Assembly: GCA_022393335.1 (NCBI GenBank)
Contig: JAJEKB010021193.1
Location: forward strand, 1,296,680 to 1,360,679
Direction of reading: 5' to 3'
Source of the DNA: Macrotrachela quadricornifera
Lineage: Eukaryota > Rotifera > Eurotatoria > Philodinida > Philodinidae
Length of the DNA stretch: 64,000 nucleotides
The position numbers were made by a program, and so were the translations under genes. Below are positions 10,476 through 21,845 of this stretch, piece after piece; the first letter of the stretch is position 1; the number at the start of each line of letters is the position of its first letter. A model generated the notes under the pieces. It was not told the origin of the DNA and did no database searches. It was given only the letters and a program-made list of their open reading frames with translations.

Positions 10476-13400
10476 AAATGCGGCTCTCATGATTGTTAAT
10501 TATTGATACGATTATTCGCTTTAGCACAGTTTTATTGCTGCTGTTGGAAGTAGTATAATAACAGAATTCCAAGATGCTAAAGACTATTTATTAATCTTGT
10601 AGTTATTGATATTTGTTAAATGGCCACAGTGTTTTTCCGAAAAATTGAAATTCTGGAACAAATTTATTACTGTACTCCTTGTGCTTTTCACACCCGTTCA
10701 TTTAATATTCACACTTCTCTATCAGCATGGAAAGTCGACTAATGCTTGGAAACCATAATACAATCAAATAAATTCTTAAAACACTTGATTGATCAAACAA
10801 CCGTACAGATGATAATAAATTCATTCACTACTTATTATGAACAAAAATGTTAGAATAAGTTGTCTACCGTCTTTAGTAACTATGTTTTCCATTTTCTTTT
10901 CATTTATTTTGCTCGTCTCTGCTTTCTTCATCGATGAATAGTCTTCCCCTCTCTATTTATTGTTATTCTCTCTACTAGTGCTTTAATTTTGTAGATTTTT
11001 TCTCCTTTGATTACGATATGTTTATCTAGCTAGTTCGCATGCTACAATGTTTTTGTGTGTTGTCTTTATTTCGTTTTTATCTAGAATAAACTATTCAGTT
11101 TTACCAAACGATTAAAAACAGGTCGGAGTCTGACAGAATGTTGTATACATAAAAAATTATCTAATTGAGATATCAGAGAAGTGTATATCGTTGGATGAAA
11201 ATATTTTAATGTTGTCCGTGAAAAGCTATATACTGACATAACAACAGCAAAGGTCAATTACTGCTAGCAGATATTCGACAAATCAATCAAAAGTGTTACA
11301 AGATGGTCAAGACAGAACAGAAGATCAAATTTTCGGATAAAAGCAACGATTCATTATTCCAACTGGTGGCTTAATCACCGGGATTACAATGTCCCTCTTG
11401 TAAATGGTTTTGCCTCCTCCCCTCCTCTTCCTGTAGATTTTTTTATTCGAAACGGGCCAACACTTCTACGTTTATATCATAAGATGTCTTGGTAGTGACC
11501 TTGGAGAAAATAGAAACTTCAGCTTTCTACAACCATCGCGAGTGTGGCTGCCTTCGGCGGCAAAAATGCTGAGACTAGTGATTCATAGGATCAGTTTTTG
11601 GGAGTTTTATAGGACTGGAGCATGCTCAAAACCTTTTGTCCAGTGAAAATGGTCATTTTTCAATGAAAACTTGCATTTTATTATGAGTAGTCGATAAACA
11701 GCTTGGTCATCTTTGTAAAACAAATTTCTTTAATATTTCTGAGTTTCTCAAAGCTTTTGGAATTTTTTTTAAAGCACAACTTTTTTTTACAAAAGTGATG
11801 GTGAGACATATCAAGTTTGCCTATTTCTAACTGAGAAATTTGTCTGAACTAGTTGCCAAGGCCTTTTTCTAAAAGAGTCATTCTCAGCTTGACCACTTTC
11901 GACGGCATAAATGTTGAGAAATTTTCTAAGCTTTACACGACGTTTCTTCTTTCTGAAACTTAGACATGCAGAAATTTCGAAAAAGCACGAATTTTATGAA
12001 TGAATAAAATAAACTACTGACCTTTCTTCGTTCGAGTCGGTTTTGACGAAATCTTCAAGTAAAACAGCAGTTTTCGTTAACATTTTCACTCGTTCCTTAT
12101 AGAAATCTCTTCTAAACACCAGAATTAGTAAAGAAATATCAAAGAAAATTGCTATTTTGACCGAAAATCTCGTCAAAGCCGACAGTAACAAATTCATTGA
12201 GTACTATGTTCGTTTTATTCATAAAATTGGTGCTTTTAGAGGATCTTTGTATATTTGCGAATCCTTACAAAAAAGATAGAATGTTTTTTAAAATCTTTCA
12301 AACGCTTTCGCTTCACGAAAAAACGATGCACAGTTCTGTTTTCTGTTGAAAAGTAGCTGTTTGCATTTGACTCATAATGGATGTGACATAAAAATGGCTG
12401 AAACTCTAAGCGACCAAAGTTTGACGTTGCGAAAACGGGATTGTTTTTTGGTAAAAGACGAATTCGTTTATTTTTCTATCGCATCTTTTTATAATTGTTC
12501 TTTGTAATTGTAGAGGTTTTCATGCTGCATCTTGCGCTTGTATATCTTGTTAAATTATAATAAAATGAAATACAAAACTGTTCCATTCATTATGATCTAA
12601 TGCTACCAGCTAGTTTTAAACAGAAAACAGTTTTTATCGAAATTTTATTCTAAACTATGTCAATTGAATAGTGATCAATTAGTATAGAAAAACACTATCT
12701 GTTAATAAAAAAGGAAAATTTTTCCGATCGATCATCTATACGAAAATATGATAGGATGGCCACTATTTTTGGATTACCCTAAGTAGTTAGGAAATTGTTT
12801 AATGACATGACTGTTACATTCTCAGTGCTTTTTCTCATTATAAACACTCTTAATGATGAATTAATAAAGTCATCAAAACTGCATCTTAACTTATAACAGA
12901 CAAATTTGCAAGATGATCTTATTCATAAACCTTTTTTGCTTTTACAACTACATATTTCAGTCATTCATTTGAACGTTTTAACTAACAACGCTTTGTTTTA
13001 ATCTGGTACTATTGTAATAGATACTCCTAAGGCAAAACATTTGTTGTACAAGGAATTACACAGCCAGCTCTTACGATTTTGTTCTAACAATATAATACTA
13101 ATATATGCAAGACTTTGTGAGGGAGAAGAAAGTTATATTATCACATAAATTTACATCAAAGATAAGAAAATCTGAAGTTTTCTATGATGGTTATCTAGTA
13201 TAACTACCGAAGGTTCATTCTAAAAAAAGTGTCGCTTATAGTTACTTCGAACCGTAGGAAAAATATTCTGAGATTAAAAAAGAATTTTGTGCAAATCTTT
13301 TTGATGACAACTGTACGTTCAACTGTAAGGAATGTCATTTTTGAAACTACATCTAATAGAAGAATTCTCATGACCTTTTGTGGTCAATATTTGATGTTTT

Positions 13401-13575
13401 ATGAATTAGAACATTTAAAAAATAATATTAAATCAATAATGATGACAAATACGTTTTATTCGATTACATTTAATGACCAAGTAGCACATGTTGTTATTAG
13501 TGACGGTCAAAAACCACCATCAAGATAAATGGGTATTATTTTTCTGATTATATTCATTTACCTTTCGAAAATATA
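10476..13575. other. Intergenic with diverged repeat traces
   Basis: I see no supportable gene. A diverged direct repeat links 11540-11580 and 11885-11925 (CGGCAAAAATGCTGAGA against CGGCATAAATGTTGAGA). At 12509-12533 there is a minus-strand copy of the module GATGCAGCGTGAAAAGCTCT, which is also found inside the fold-back elements further right. Confidence 0.4.
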
Positions 13576-13783
13576 CAGAGTGGCTCAAAAATCATATTAC
13601 CTGAGAAAAAAAAATTGAACATTTTCCTTACGGCTCGAGCCAAAGACTCGCTCTAACCTTGCTCGTATGGACATGAAGCTTGAAGATGCCTTTACTATTG
13701 ATAAAAAAATCAGCTCCTTTGCTCGAGCCGTAAAGAAGATATGAAACTTTTTTTTCAGGTAACATGACTTTTGAGCCATCTTG
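13576..13783. mobile_element. TA-flanked fold-back MITE, 208 bp
   Basis: The ends CAGAGTGGCTCA and TGAGCCATCTTG face each other, each flanked by TA (13574-13575 and 13784-13785). The inverted arms extend about 70 bp, through TTACCTGA, an A-run and TTACGGCTCGAGC, with scattered mismatches. The TA duplication and the terminal sequence suggest a Tc1/mariner-type non-autonomous element. No transposase is encoded. Confidence 0.75.
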
Positions 13784-14028
13784 TATTTTAAATCAAAGAT
13801 ATTGTTCAATTCAACAATGAAAGATGTTGGTGGGCTGCAACCATATTGAGTGAATCGTTTTATGCTCAATGCTATTCGCCATATATGCAAGCAACTTTTT
13901 AATTTCAATAGAAATATACTACATGTCTCATTATAGAATTCATCAGATTTTGCTGTTATGTTGATTTACATTGGATATTTTTTCTTTCAATCAATCCATT
14001 TCAAGTTATTCAATTCGGTGTATAATTG

Positions 14029-14151
14029 GGTCGTGTGAAGTGAACCAAACTTTTGTGAACCAAAGTGCGCTACTATCGATGTGTTTTAAAACTCAATACA
14101 TTGACAGTAGCGCACTTTGGTTCACAAAAGTTTGGTTCACTTCACAGGACC
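14029..14151. mobile_element. 123-bp hairpin MITE with 9-bp target duplication, MULE type
   Basis: The arms at 14034-14074 and 14106-14146 are exact reverse complements over 41 bp. The loop between them also pairs partly, and the stem extends outward to GGTCG against GGACC with one mismatch. The flanks 14020-14028 and 14152-14160 are both GTATAATTG, a perfect 9-bp direct repeat. Nine-bp duplications are typical of Mutator-like elements. The near-perfect arms indicate recent insertion or recent gene conversion. There is no coding capacity. A decayed MULE transposase lies at 29200-30855. Confidence 0.85.
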
Positions 14152-14160
14152 GTATAATTG

Positions 14161-17100
14161 TCTCTTTTACTTTACATCACCTTCTGGTTTTAGTTTTCCA
14201 TTAAAAACTATGGAAAAGAATTTTAAGACATTATTTTAGACAACTGCAATTTATAATACATTCATTTAACATATCCATTTCACTCATATGTAAAAATGAC
14301 ATTCTTGTCCCAAATTATTTTAATAATCAATCCTACCATCTATACCATTAGAGTAGAACACTCACAATATATATATTTTTTTTTCTCATTATGATAACTT
14401 AAAGAAGCCAATTTAATATATTTACCTTGGTAAATATTCTTAATACTTGGATTTGTTTTGATATAGCTATAAAAAAATATTTATAATTTCTTAAGTAATT
14501 ATACACATGCAACGGAAGAAGCAATATTTTTTTTTGCATTTGCATTCATATTACTCTCATTAGAATAAATTTTCAAAGGTCTAGTAAACGATGATTCATG
14601 ATGAAAACTACTATATTACATTACTTCTACTTGATTTATAGCTCATCTACAGTATAGCTGTAGTATACTTGTATAGAAGAACGATATGAAATGGTTCACT
14701 CATTATAATGCTGTTTTGTATAATAATATAAACGGTAGTAGATATATTTTATTGAATCATTTAAAGTAAGAGAAAAAATAATGAGTTAGTGTTTATCCAC
14801 CCACAACTTGTTAAATCCTTACTGAAAAAAAACCCGTACATCGTAGATTATTTATAAATGCGATACTCTTTTCTGTTTCTCAAAACGTGCAATATATTGA
14901 TTATATACTTTAATTTAATGAATAATGGATGCTGCGAATCATAACGATTTATTGAAAATGGAATTAGATGGTATGAATCTGATTAGCTTTCAGTTTAAAT
15001 GGCGGACTTTCGCAATTAAAACTAATATATATATGTTTTTGAAAGATGAAAAATTTAACAATTTAAATACAGGTAGGCATAATCATTCTATACAGGCATA
15101 TTAAAGATTTTTAAACATTTGGTTTAATATTCTAAACCAATTTTATATATTACTATAAATATTTTTCACCAATTCAATGAGAAAAAGGATAAAAAAGGAA
15201 AGAGAAAAATTCAATATGGTATGTTCATTGTCATAGGATTCTACCAGGTATTAAATAGACTGAGCGAATGTTTTCATAGAATAATAATTTTATTGACGTT
15301 TCATATTAGAAATTATGTCTAGTAGAAGACTGAAAAATTGTTATAGAATCTTGAAATATTTAATAAAGAAATCTCGTTTATTGCTACATTATTGTGTTAA
15401 ATCGATTAAATTTTCATGAATATTACATTTTTTTACAATGAAAAAAAAAGAATATATTAGTCAACAGTTTTAGTAATTATTCTTGCCACATATATTTTAA
15501 AAGTTCGTCCGATAGATATTTAATGTTGATTTTCGGTTGACAGTTGTTTTCTAATTAGTAATACAATAGTATATAATAGTGTAATAACGCTAGAATCTTA
15601 CGATCTTATTGCGCTTTGATGCTGGCTTAATGTATTCAACTACTTCCTTACTAACTGGATAATCATCATCGGAATTACTATCCTACAAAGAAAAGTTAGA
15701 ATATAATTTTAAAAAAAGATTAGCAAAAGATTTACAGGCATAATGATTGATATTGTTTGTATTGCGTTTGTTTTTCTCTAAAATAATGTTTTAACACATT
15801 GTAAAATAAATTCTTTGAACCGATTATAATGAAAAATATGTTGATCCTAAATTTTGAGTAATATTTTATTACATACATTTCGTTGAATAAGATTGAGTGA
15901 AATTATTAAAGTTACAACTATAGATTTATCTGTAGTATTGAATAGTACTCATCCTTATTAACAAATACTTTCTCACGGAAATATCTAATTATAGATAATA
16001 TTACTTTTTAAGATCTATTTTGCTTACATCGCTTACAAAAAAACCAGATAGCTTACTAATGCAGACAATAGCGGTTTTCAGTGCAAAAAAAAGTAAAAAG
16101 AAGTCTTCCATCTGTTTCTTCTCACAGGGTACTATAGCTTAACTATTATGTCTATCAAAGCATATTGATCTACATTGATTATATATTGATTAAGTTGGAT
16201 ACTTCCAACTGCCACATCGATAAAAATATTGACAAAGTCAACGTATCGTTTGATTTCTTCGAAATATCGTACATTTCATAGAAAATGCTTTTTAAAATAA
16301 ATTAAAGTAAATACAATCACAGATCAGGAGCAGTCTTTTTCTTTCGTTGGTAATCTCCAAGATTGAGTTATATGCATATTTCAGAGAAATACGTTAGGCT
16401 GTGTGCTCTAGTCTTAATATTTCTACTCAATATAACTTTAAGACATTGCAATCGAAATCTAACATGGAATCTTGGACTTAATTTGTATAACCTTTTATTA
16501 AATTCTTAGTACCGCTTATTTTCATCTTAAATATTCATAAAACTAACTCAATTTTGAGTCAGCATAATGTTGTAATACTAGAAGAGAAATTGCTGAGACT
16601 TCAAATTGTGAAGTTTTATAAAGTCCAACGAAATTATCTGAAATTTTTGAAATACGCTTAGTTTTCTAAAAAGTTAATCAATCGAAAAAAAAATCTGAAT
16701 TTTATTTAAATTTAAAAAATAGTATATAAGATGTATCAATAGCTCATGAGAAAACTTTTCTAGAATAATTCATAAACAGTTAAAGAAATCTATTTTAGTA
16801 AACAAAGATCAATCATAGACTGTATTAGAGATAGTTTTAAACACTTTTATAAAACTTATGCATTAGAATATCGACAACTCTCTTTAAAACCGTTTAGAAA
16901 TTAGAATTGCAGTTATTCTGATTTAGTTCGTTTAATCGCCTCTCTTTTGGATGAGGGAAGGAAACTTCTTTTTACTTAGGATTCTAGATAGTAGAGAATT
17001 TGATAATCACGAAAATTGAAGAGAGAAATAAATTAAAAAAATCTTTTTTTCCCATCCAAAAGGATTAATAATTCTTTATCAGGTAAAACCAACTAAAATT

Positions 17101-18572
17101 CTCTAACTTGAAGTATAGTATAAAAAAAAATGTACGGACCAAGGTTCTCCTTTTGGACTTTCATTTTTAGTAAAATAAAAAAATATTTCATAAGTTTACT
17201 TTTATGGGTCCAACATTTATAGAAACTTCTACAGAAATTCTATGTATTATAATGAAAATCAATTTTAGAGGAGGATTGATCCTAATTATGATTGAATATT
17301 TTCCAATGACGCTAAATGCTAGACAACATCAACAATCAAGAAAACTAATGTATATATAACATATATAAAGATCTGATTGAATTGAAAAGAATAGATTTAT
17401 GTATTTCAGTTGGTCGTAATCATGTTGAACACTTGTTTTAGCCTAAAATTAACGTAAAAGAATATATTATTATGTTATCAAAAAAATCAATCAAATCGCT
17501 TGAATTGTATAGAAGATAAATTCACTTGAAAATTTTTTCTGAACATACTCAAGAATCAATAAATGTTTTCAGAAAGTATCACAATTACAAGATCAACGTG
17601 AGCTTCTGAATTAATACAAGAATGAATATTAAGAATTCTATCAATACTTTATATGTATATAAAAAAATTTCTTATAGTTAAAAGATATAAATTAAGCACA
17701 TATCGATATTTTTAACAATTACTCATTGAGTGAATAAGTGAACTGGTTAAATGAACTTTTTTCTTTTTCAAATTTTTTCTGATAATTCAGCATATTGTTA
17801 GAATATAAGTTTGCCTTAAAAGTTAAAAACAAGTCGAAAAAATATCACATTTTTATGTGAAAATAGTTCATTTTTTTTTTCGTTGAAAATCTGGTTTTGG
17901 AGAAAAAGATCTGCAGAATTATCTTCATTTCTCAGACATTATACATTCAATAGGATTGAAGCTTTTTTCTGTAATATATGTTAGAAATACTTTAGAGTAT
18001 CCACTTATATTTATTATTCAAATGTATTTTGGCATCTATGAAAAAAAAGGGTGAGAGAAAAGATGGAATCATTTCACCCCATTATGACTTCAATATTTTC
18101 CTTGAAGTCGGCAAATTAGAATATTGAATCTGTGCCAATCTTTGCCTTATTCATTGAGACCTATCCCTCCAGAACGTTTCAGAAATTTTTGCTAAGCTAT
18201 TTTCAAAAAGTGCCGAAAAGGAGAGGTATCTCTTAAGAGCATGGTACACCACCTATGTAACATTCACTGTTTTTCTTCTACAAATATCACAGCTTTTAAT
18301 AGTTTGTTATCAGTTCGTCAAGGACTTATTATCTCTTCAACAAATTCTTCTTTCGAAGAGTTTTTTTTCGCACTACTCGTCACAAACAAATATCTTAACA
18401 CATTACTCCTAGTTTATTGTTCTCTTCTCTTTCTACTTCTCTGGCTAAATTATGCCTTACAGTAACGTTAAAGATAAAGAAAAAAGCTTATCAGTTATAA
18501 CAAAACTGCGACATAGTTATCAAGACATGTTGTGTTGTATGTACACATTAGTGTGGAAGCTATTGCAGTATA
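14161..18572. other. Long AT-rich region with one possible orphan exon
   Basis: No intact gene was found. A 31-codon open segment at 15590-15682 (minus) is preceded by a good acceptor (TTTCTTTGTAG), reads acidic then basic, and ends in a stop. It looks like a terminal exon, but no partner exon was recognised. A 59-codon ATG frame lies at 14925-15104 (plus). The frames at 18241-18465 and 18452-18775 are not supported as genes. Confidence 0.35.
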
Positions 18573-19223
18573 CACTGGGTGATCGAAAAGTTCTTGCAAC
18601 ATCTTTATTTTATGTAAAGTTGTATTTTCAAAAATCTTATTACATAAAATGTTTAACATACGGGCTCTTACCAGTCACACTGTGTTTCATCCAATTAAGT
18701 CAAGTATTAAACCTCTCCTACACTCATAAACAGTCATTTTTCGTTAAAAGGTTCGAAATTAAGATAAATGCATAGAACGATGGCTCGTCTTTAGGTCTTT
18801 CAGATATTATATGTTTCTTAATCCCACACCCCCTTTTTTGGCTGAAAATTTTTATAAACAGCTTATTCAATATATTTAAATTTAAATTTTTGTTTGAAGG
18901 AGCATGTCAAATGTAGTACACGAAAAAATATTTTTTTGATGTAAGTCTTTGGAGTCATTAAAGTTGTGATCCTGTGTTAGAGCCTAGATAGAGAAATTTT
19001 GTTCGCCAAATGTACTATTCTTGTTTCTTGTTTGATCCATACCTTCATCAAACATCAGAGTACAAAGCTGGAAATTTTACGGTAGCATTTTCACTGCAGT
19101 CCTAACAGATTCTGAAAATTTTGTGTGATTTAAACGAACCTGCATTTAATAAAATAAGATTTTTGAAAATATCATTTATTTAATAAAACAAAAATGTTGG
19201 AAGGACTTTTGCATCATCCTATG
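18573..19223. mobile_element. TA-flanked fold-back element, 651 bp
   Basis: The left end CACTGGGTGATCGAAAAGTT and the right end AAGGACTTTTGCATCATCC face each other between TA dinucleotides (18571-18572 and 19224-19225). The inverted arms extend about 95 bp and share CAACAT, a TTTTAT tract and TATTTTCAAAAATCTTATT. No transposase is present. The element ends 84 bp before the chosen start of the channel gene, so its right arm may contribute to that gene's promoter or 5' leader. Confidence 0.7.
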
Positions 19224-19307
19224 TAATCGAATAATACGACGTATACCTTTATGTTGCAGATTCTACTTCTATTTCATAACTCCAAAAATACTAATATTCA
19301 TTTACAA

Positions 19308-21845
19308 ATGGTAAGCAACACAACCAGTGCTGCTCAAGGAGCTCAGGGAGCTTCATTAGCACAGTTTTTTACTACGCTTTTAGTCTCTGCAGTTATTGCT
19401 GTCGTCGAAATCTTTATATTCGTCATTATTAGAACAAAGTTTAAACGTATCTATGAACCAAAAACATATCTTGGAGATGAAAAACGACGTGTCGAACCTT
19501 TACCACGCACATTTTGTGGTTGGTTACCTGCCTTACTAAAAATGCCGCAAGAAGATCTAATTCGTACCTCTGGTCTTGATGCGTACTTTTTTACGCGTTA
19601 TCTCTACATTCATGCTTTTTTCTTTTTGAGTTCGTTCGTTCTTTTAGGAATTATTCTACTTCCTATCTATGTCGTTGATGGAAAAGGTGAATCTTATGGA
19701 AAGAAAGGACTCGATATACTAACATTTGGTAATATTTCACCGTATCATTCCTCTCGTTACATAGCTCCGTTAGTACTTGCTTATGTTTTTATTGGTGCAT
19801 TTCTCTACATTCTATATGAAGAAATGAGAGCATTTGTAGAAAAACGTCAGGCATATCTAAGAAGTCCCGTATATCAGTCTCGTGCTAGTGCAACAATTAT
19901 TCTTATTACTGCAATACCGAAAGCATATATGTCAGAAGATATTTTATTGCGAATTTTCAATCAATTTCCAGGTGGAGTGAAACATATTTGGTTGAATCGA
20001 AATCTTAAAGATCTTCCTGATAAAGCAGATGAACGCACGAAACTTGTTGATAAACTCGAGACGGTTGAATGTAAATTGATCCAAACTGCACTGAAAAAGC
20101 AAGGAAAAAAGCAGAAAAAAGTCCGTACGACAGGACATTCCGTTTCAATCGAAGAGGCTAGTGTTGATAAGTATATTCTACAAAATGAACGACCCACAAT
20201 GAGAATTGGATCTATTCCGGTACTCTCTTCCTTATGCTTGGGCAACAAGGTCGATACAATTACATACTGTAAAGAAAATATTTCTCAACTAAATACGGAA
20301 ATAGAAACAGCGAAAACAACTCTAAACAATTATTCTGCTATAAATTCTGCATTCATTCAATTTAATAAACAGATAGCAGCTCACATGGCTGTTCAAAGTG
20401 TTGCAGCCTCGATTCCTTTAGCGATGACGCCTCGTTACATCGATGTGGAACCAGAAAATATTGTATGGTCAAATTTGAAATTGACATATTATGAGCAGAA
20501 AGTCAGAAAACTTGCTATGTTAGCAGCAACGACGATTCTCATTGTTTTTTGGGCAATTCCAGTTGGCTTTGTTGGTGTCCTCTCAAATTTAACGTATCTT
20601 ACAGAAAAGCTCACTTTTCTTCGATTCCTTAATGATTTACCAAGTTCTATTCTGGGTTTAATTACTGGTCTTTTACCAACTGTTCTCTTGTCTGTTTTAA
20701 TGGCATTACTTCCTATTGTATTGAAGTTATTTGCTCGAATATCTGGAATTCCAACTACAGATAAAATTGATCGTCATGTTCAAGGATCTTACTTTGTTTT
20801 CCAAGTTGTTCATGCCTTTCTGTTCGTTACTATTTCGAGTAGTGTTGCAAGTGTCATAACAGTTATCATTGATAAACCGTCCAGTACCGCAACAATACTT
20901 GCAACTAATATTCCGACTGCAAGCAATTTCTTCTTCAGCCTTCTAGCATTACAAGGAATGAGTGTAGCTGCTGGTCTTTTGTTACAAATTGCTGCACTCA
21001 TCGTATTTTATTTACTAGGAAAATTATTGGACAATACACCACGAAAAAAATGGACACGTTATTCTACACTAAGTAGTATCAATTGGGGAACAGTGTTTCC
21101 TATTTTCACAAATTTCGTCGTAATCACGCTAGTTTACTCAATTATTGCACCTATAATGCTTCTCATTTCTGGATTAGCATTCGGTTTATTTTATATTGCC
21201 TATACTTACACCATGTTTTATGTCACAGATTTTCCAAACGATTCTGGTGGTCTTATGTTTCCCAGAGCAATTTATCAAACGTTTACCGGCGTTTATCTCA
21301 CGGAAGTTCTCCTTGCCGCACTTTTCTTTGTGGCTCAAAATGAATCCGGTTCACAAGCAGCTCTTGTAGAAGGTGCTTTTATGTGCGTACTGATTGTTAT
21401 CACAATTGCTGTTCAATCTACGATTAGCTCAAGTTTTGATCCTCTCACAAATTATTTACCTGTTGATTCAGAAGAATTCCTACGGTTGGAAATTCCTGCC
21501 TCTGGAAAATTTCCATGGGCAAAAAAAGTGACTAACGTTTTGAATCCCCTTACAACAACCGATGCTGCTGACGTCGTTAATAATATAAACGAGGAAGTGG
21601 TTGAACCATCTGATAATGCTATGAAGAACGCATATATGCATCCAGCGATTCGAAATCCTAAACCAATAATCTGGATTGCTCAAGATAATTTAGGTATTGC
21701 AGCAGACGAAATACAACGAACGCAAACTTCGGGTTTGAATTTGTCTATGTCAACTGAAAGGGCACGATTCAATGATAAAAAAAAGATCGAAATTGATGGT
21801 CCGCCTCCCGATCAAGTGCAAACAACAGAAATAAATGATGTTTGA
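19308..21845 (+). CDS. CSC1/OSCA/TMEM63-type osmosensitive cation channel, fungal-like
   Basis: This encodes an 845-residue multi-pass membrane protein of the calcium-permeable stress-gated channel family (RSN1_TM, PHM7_cyt and RSN1_7TM regions in order). A first helix lies at about residues 19-42, followed by a GLDAYFFTRYL segment near 89-99. Helices follow at about 98-122 and 149-172, then a long cytosolic domain (about 173-395) holding FPGGVKHIWLNRNL. Seven or more helices run from about 400 to 730, and a hydrophilic tail ends the protein. The chosen start gives MVSNTTSAAQG, as expected for an extracellular N-terminus. An in-frame ATG at 19251 would add 19 residues. A possible 3' splice site (TTGCAG at 19253-19258) suggests a leader intron. 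The coding region is one uninterrupted exon. Sequence details resemble fungal CSC1/Rsn1 proteins more than animal TMEM63, from memory only. Full length, no damage. Confidence 0.92.
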   Translation: MVSNTTSAAQGAQGASLAQFFTTLLVSAVIAVVEIFIFVIIRTKFKRIYEPKTYLGDEKRRVEPLPRTFCGWLPALLKMPQEDLIRTSGLDAYFFTRYLYIHAFFFLSSFVLLGIILLPIYVVDGKGESYGKKGLDILTFGNISPYHSSRYIAPLVLAYVFIGAFLYILYEEMRAFVEKRQAYLRSPVYQSRASATIILITAIPKAYMSEDILLRIFNQFPGGVKHIWLNRNLKDLPDKADERTKLVDKLETVECKLIQTALKKQGKKQKKVRTTGHSVSIEEASVDKYILQNERPTMRIGSIPVLSSLCLGNKVDTITYCKENISQLNTEIETAKTTLNNYSAINSAFIQFNKQIAAHMAVQSVAASIPLAMTPRYIDVEPENIVWSNLKLTYYEQKVRKLAMLAATTILIVFWAIPVGFVGVLSNLTYLTEKLTFLRFLNDLPSSILGLITGLLPTVLLSVLMALLPIVLKLFARISGIPTTDKIDRHVQGSYFVFQVVHAFLFVTISSSVASVITVIIDKPSSTATILATNIPTASNFFFSLLALQGMSVAAGLLLQIAALIVFYLLGKLLDNTPRKKWTRYSTLSSINWGTVFPIFTNFVVITLVYSIIAPIMLLISGLAFGLFYIAYTYTMFYVTDFPNDSGGLMFPRAIYQTFTGVYLTEVLLAALFFVAQNESGSQAALVEGAFMCVLIVITIAVQSTISSSFDPLTNYLPVDSEEFLRLEIPASGKFPWAKKVTNVLNPLTTTDAADVVNNINEEVVEPSDNAMKNAYMHPAIRNPKPIIWIAQDNLGIAADEIQRTQTSGLNLSMSTERARFNDKKKIEIDGPPPDQVQTTEINDV

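Noticed and set aside
13229..13528. 99-codon plus-strand frame next to the 208-bp MITE
   Set aside because: No ATG start, no recognised family, and the composition is consistent with a chance frame.
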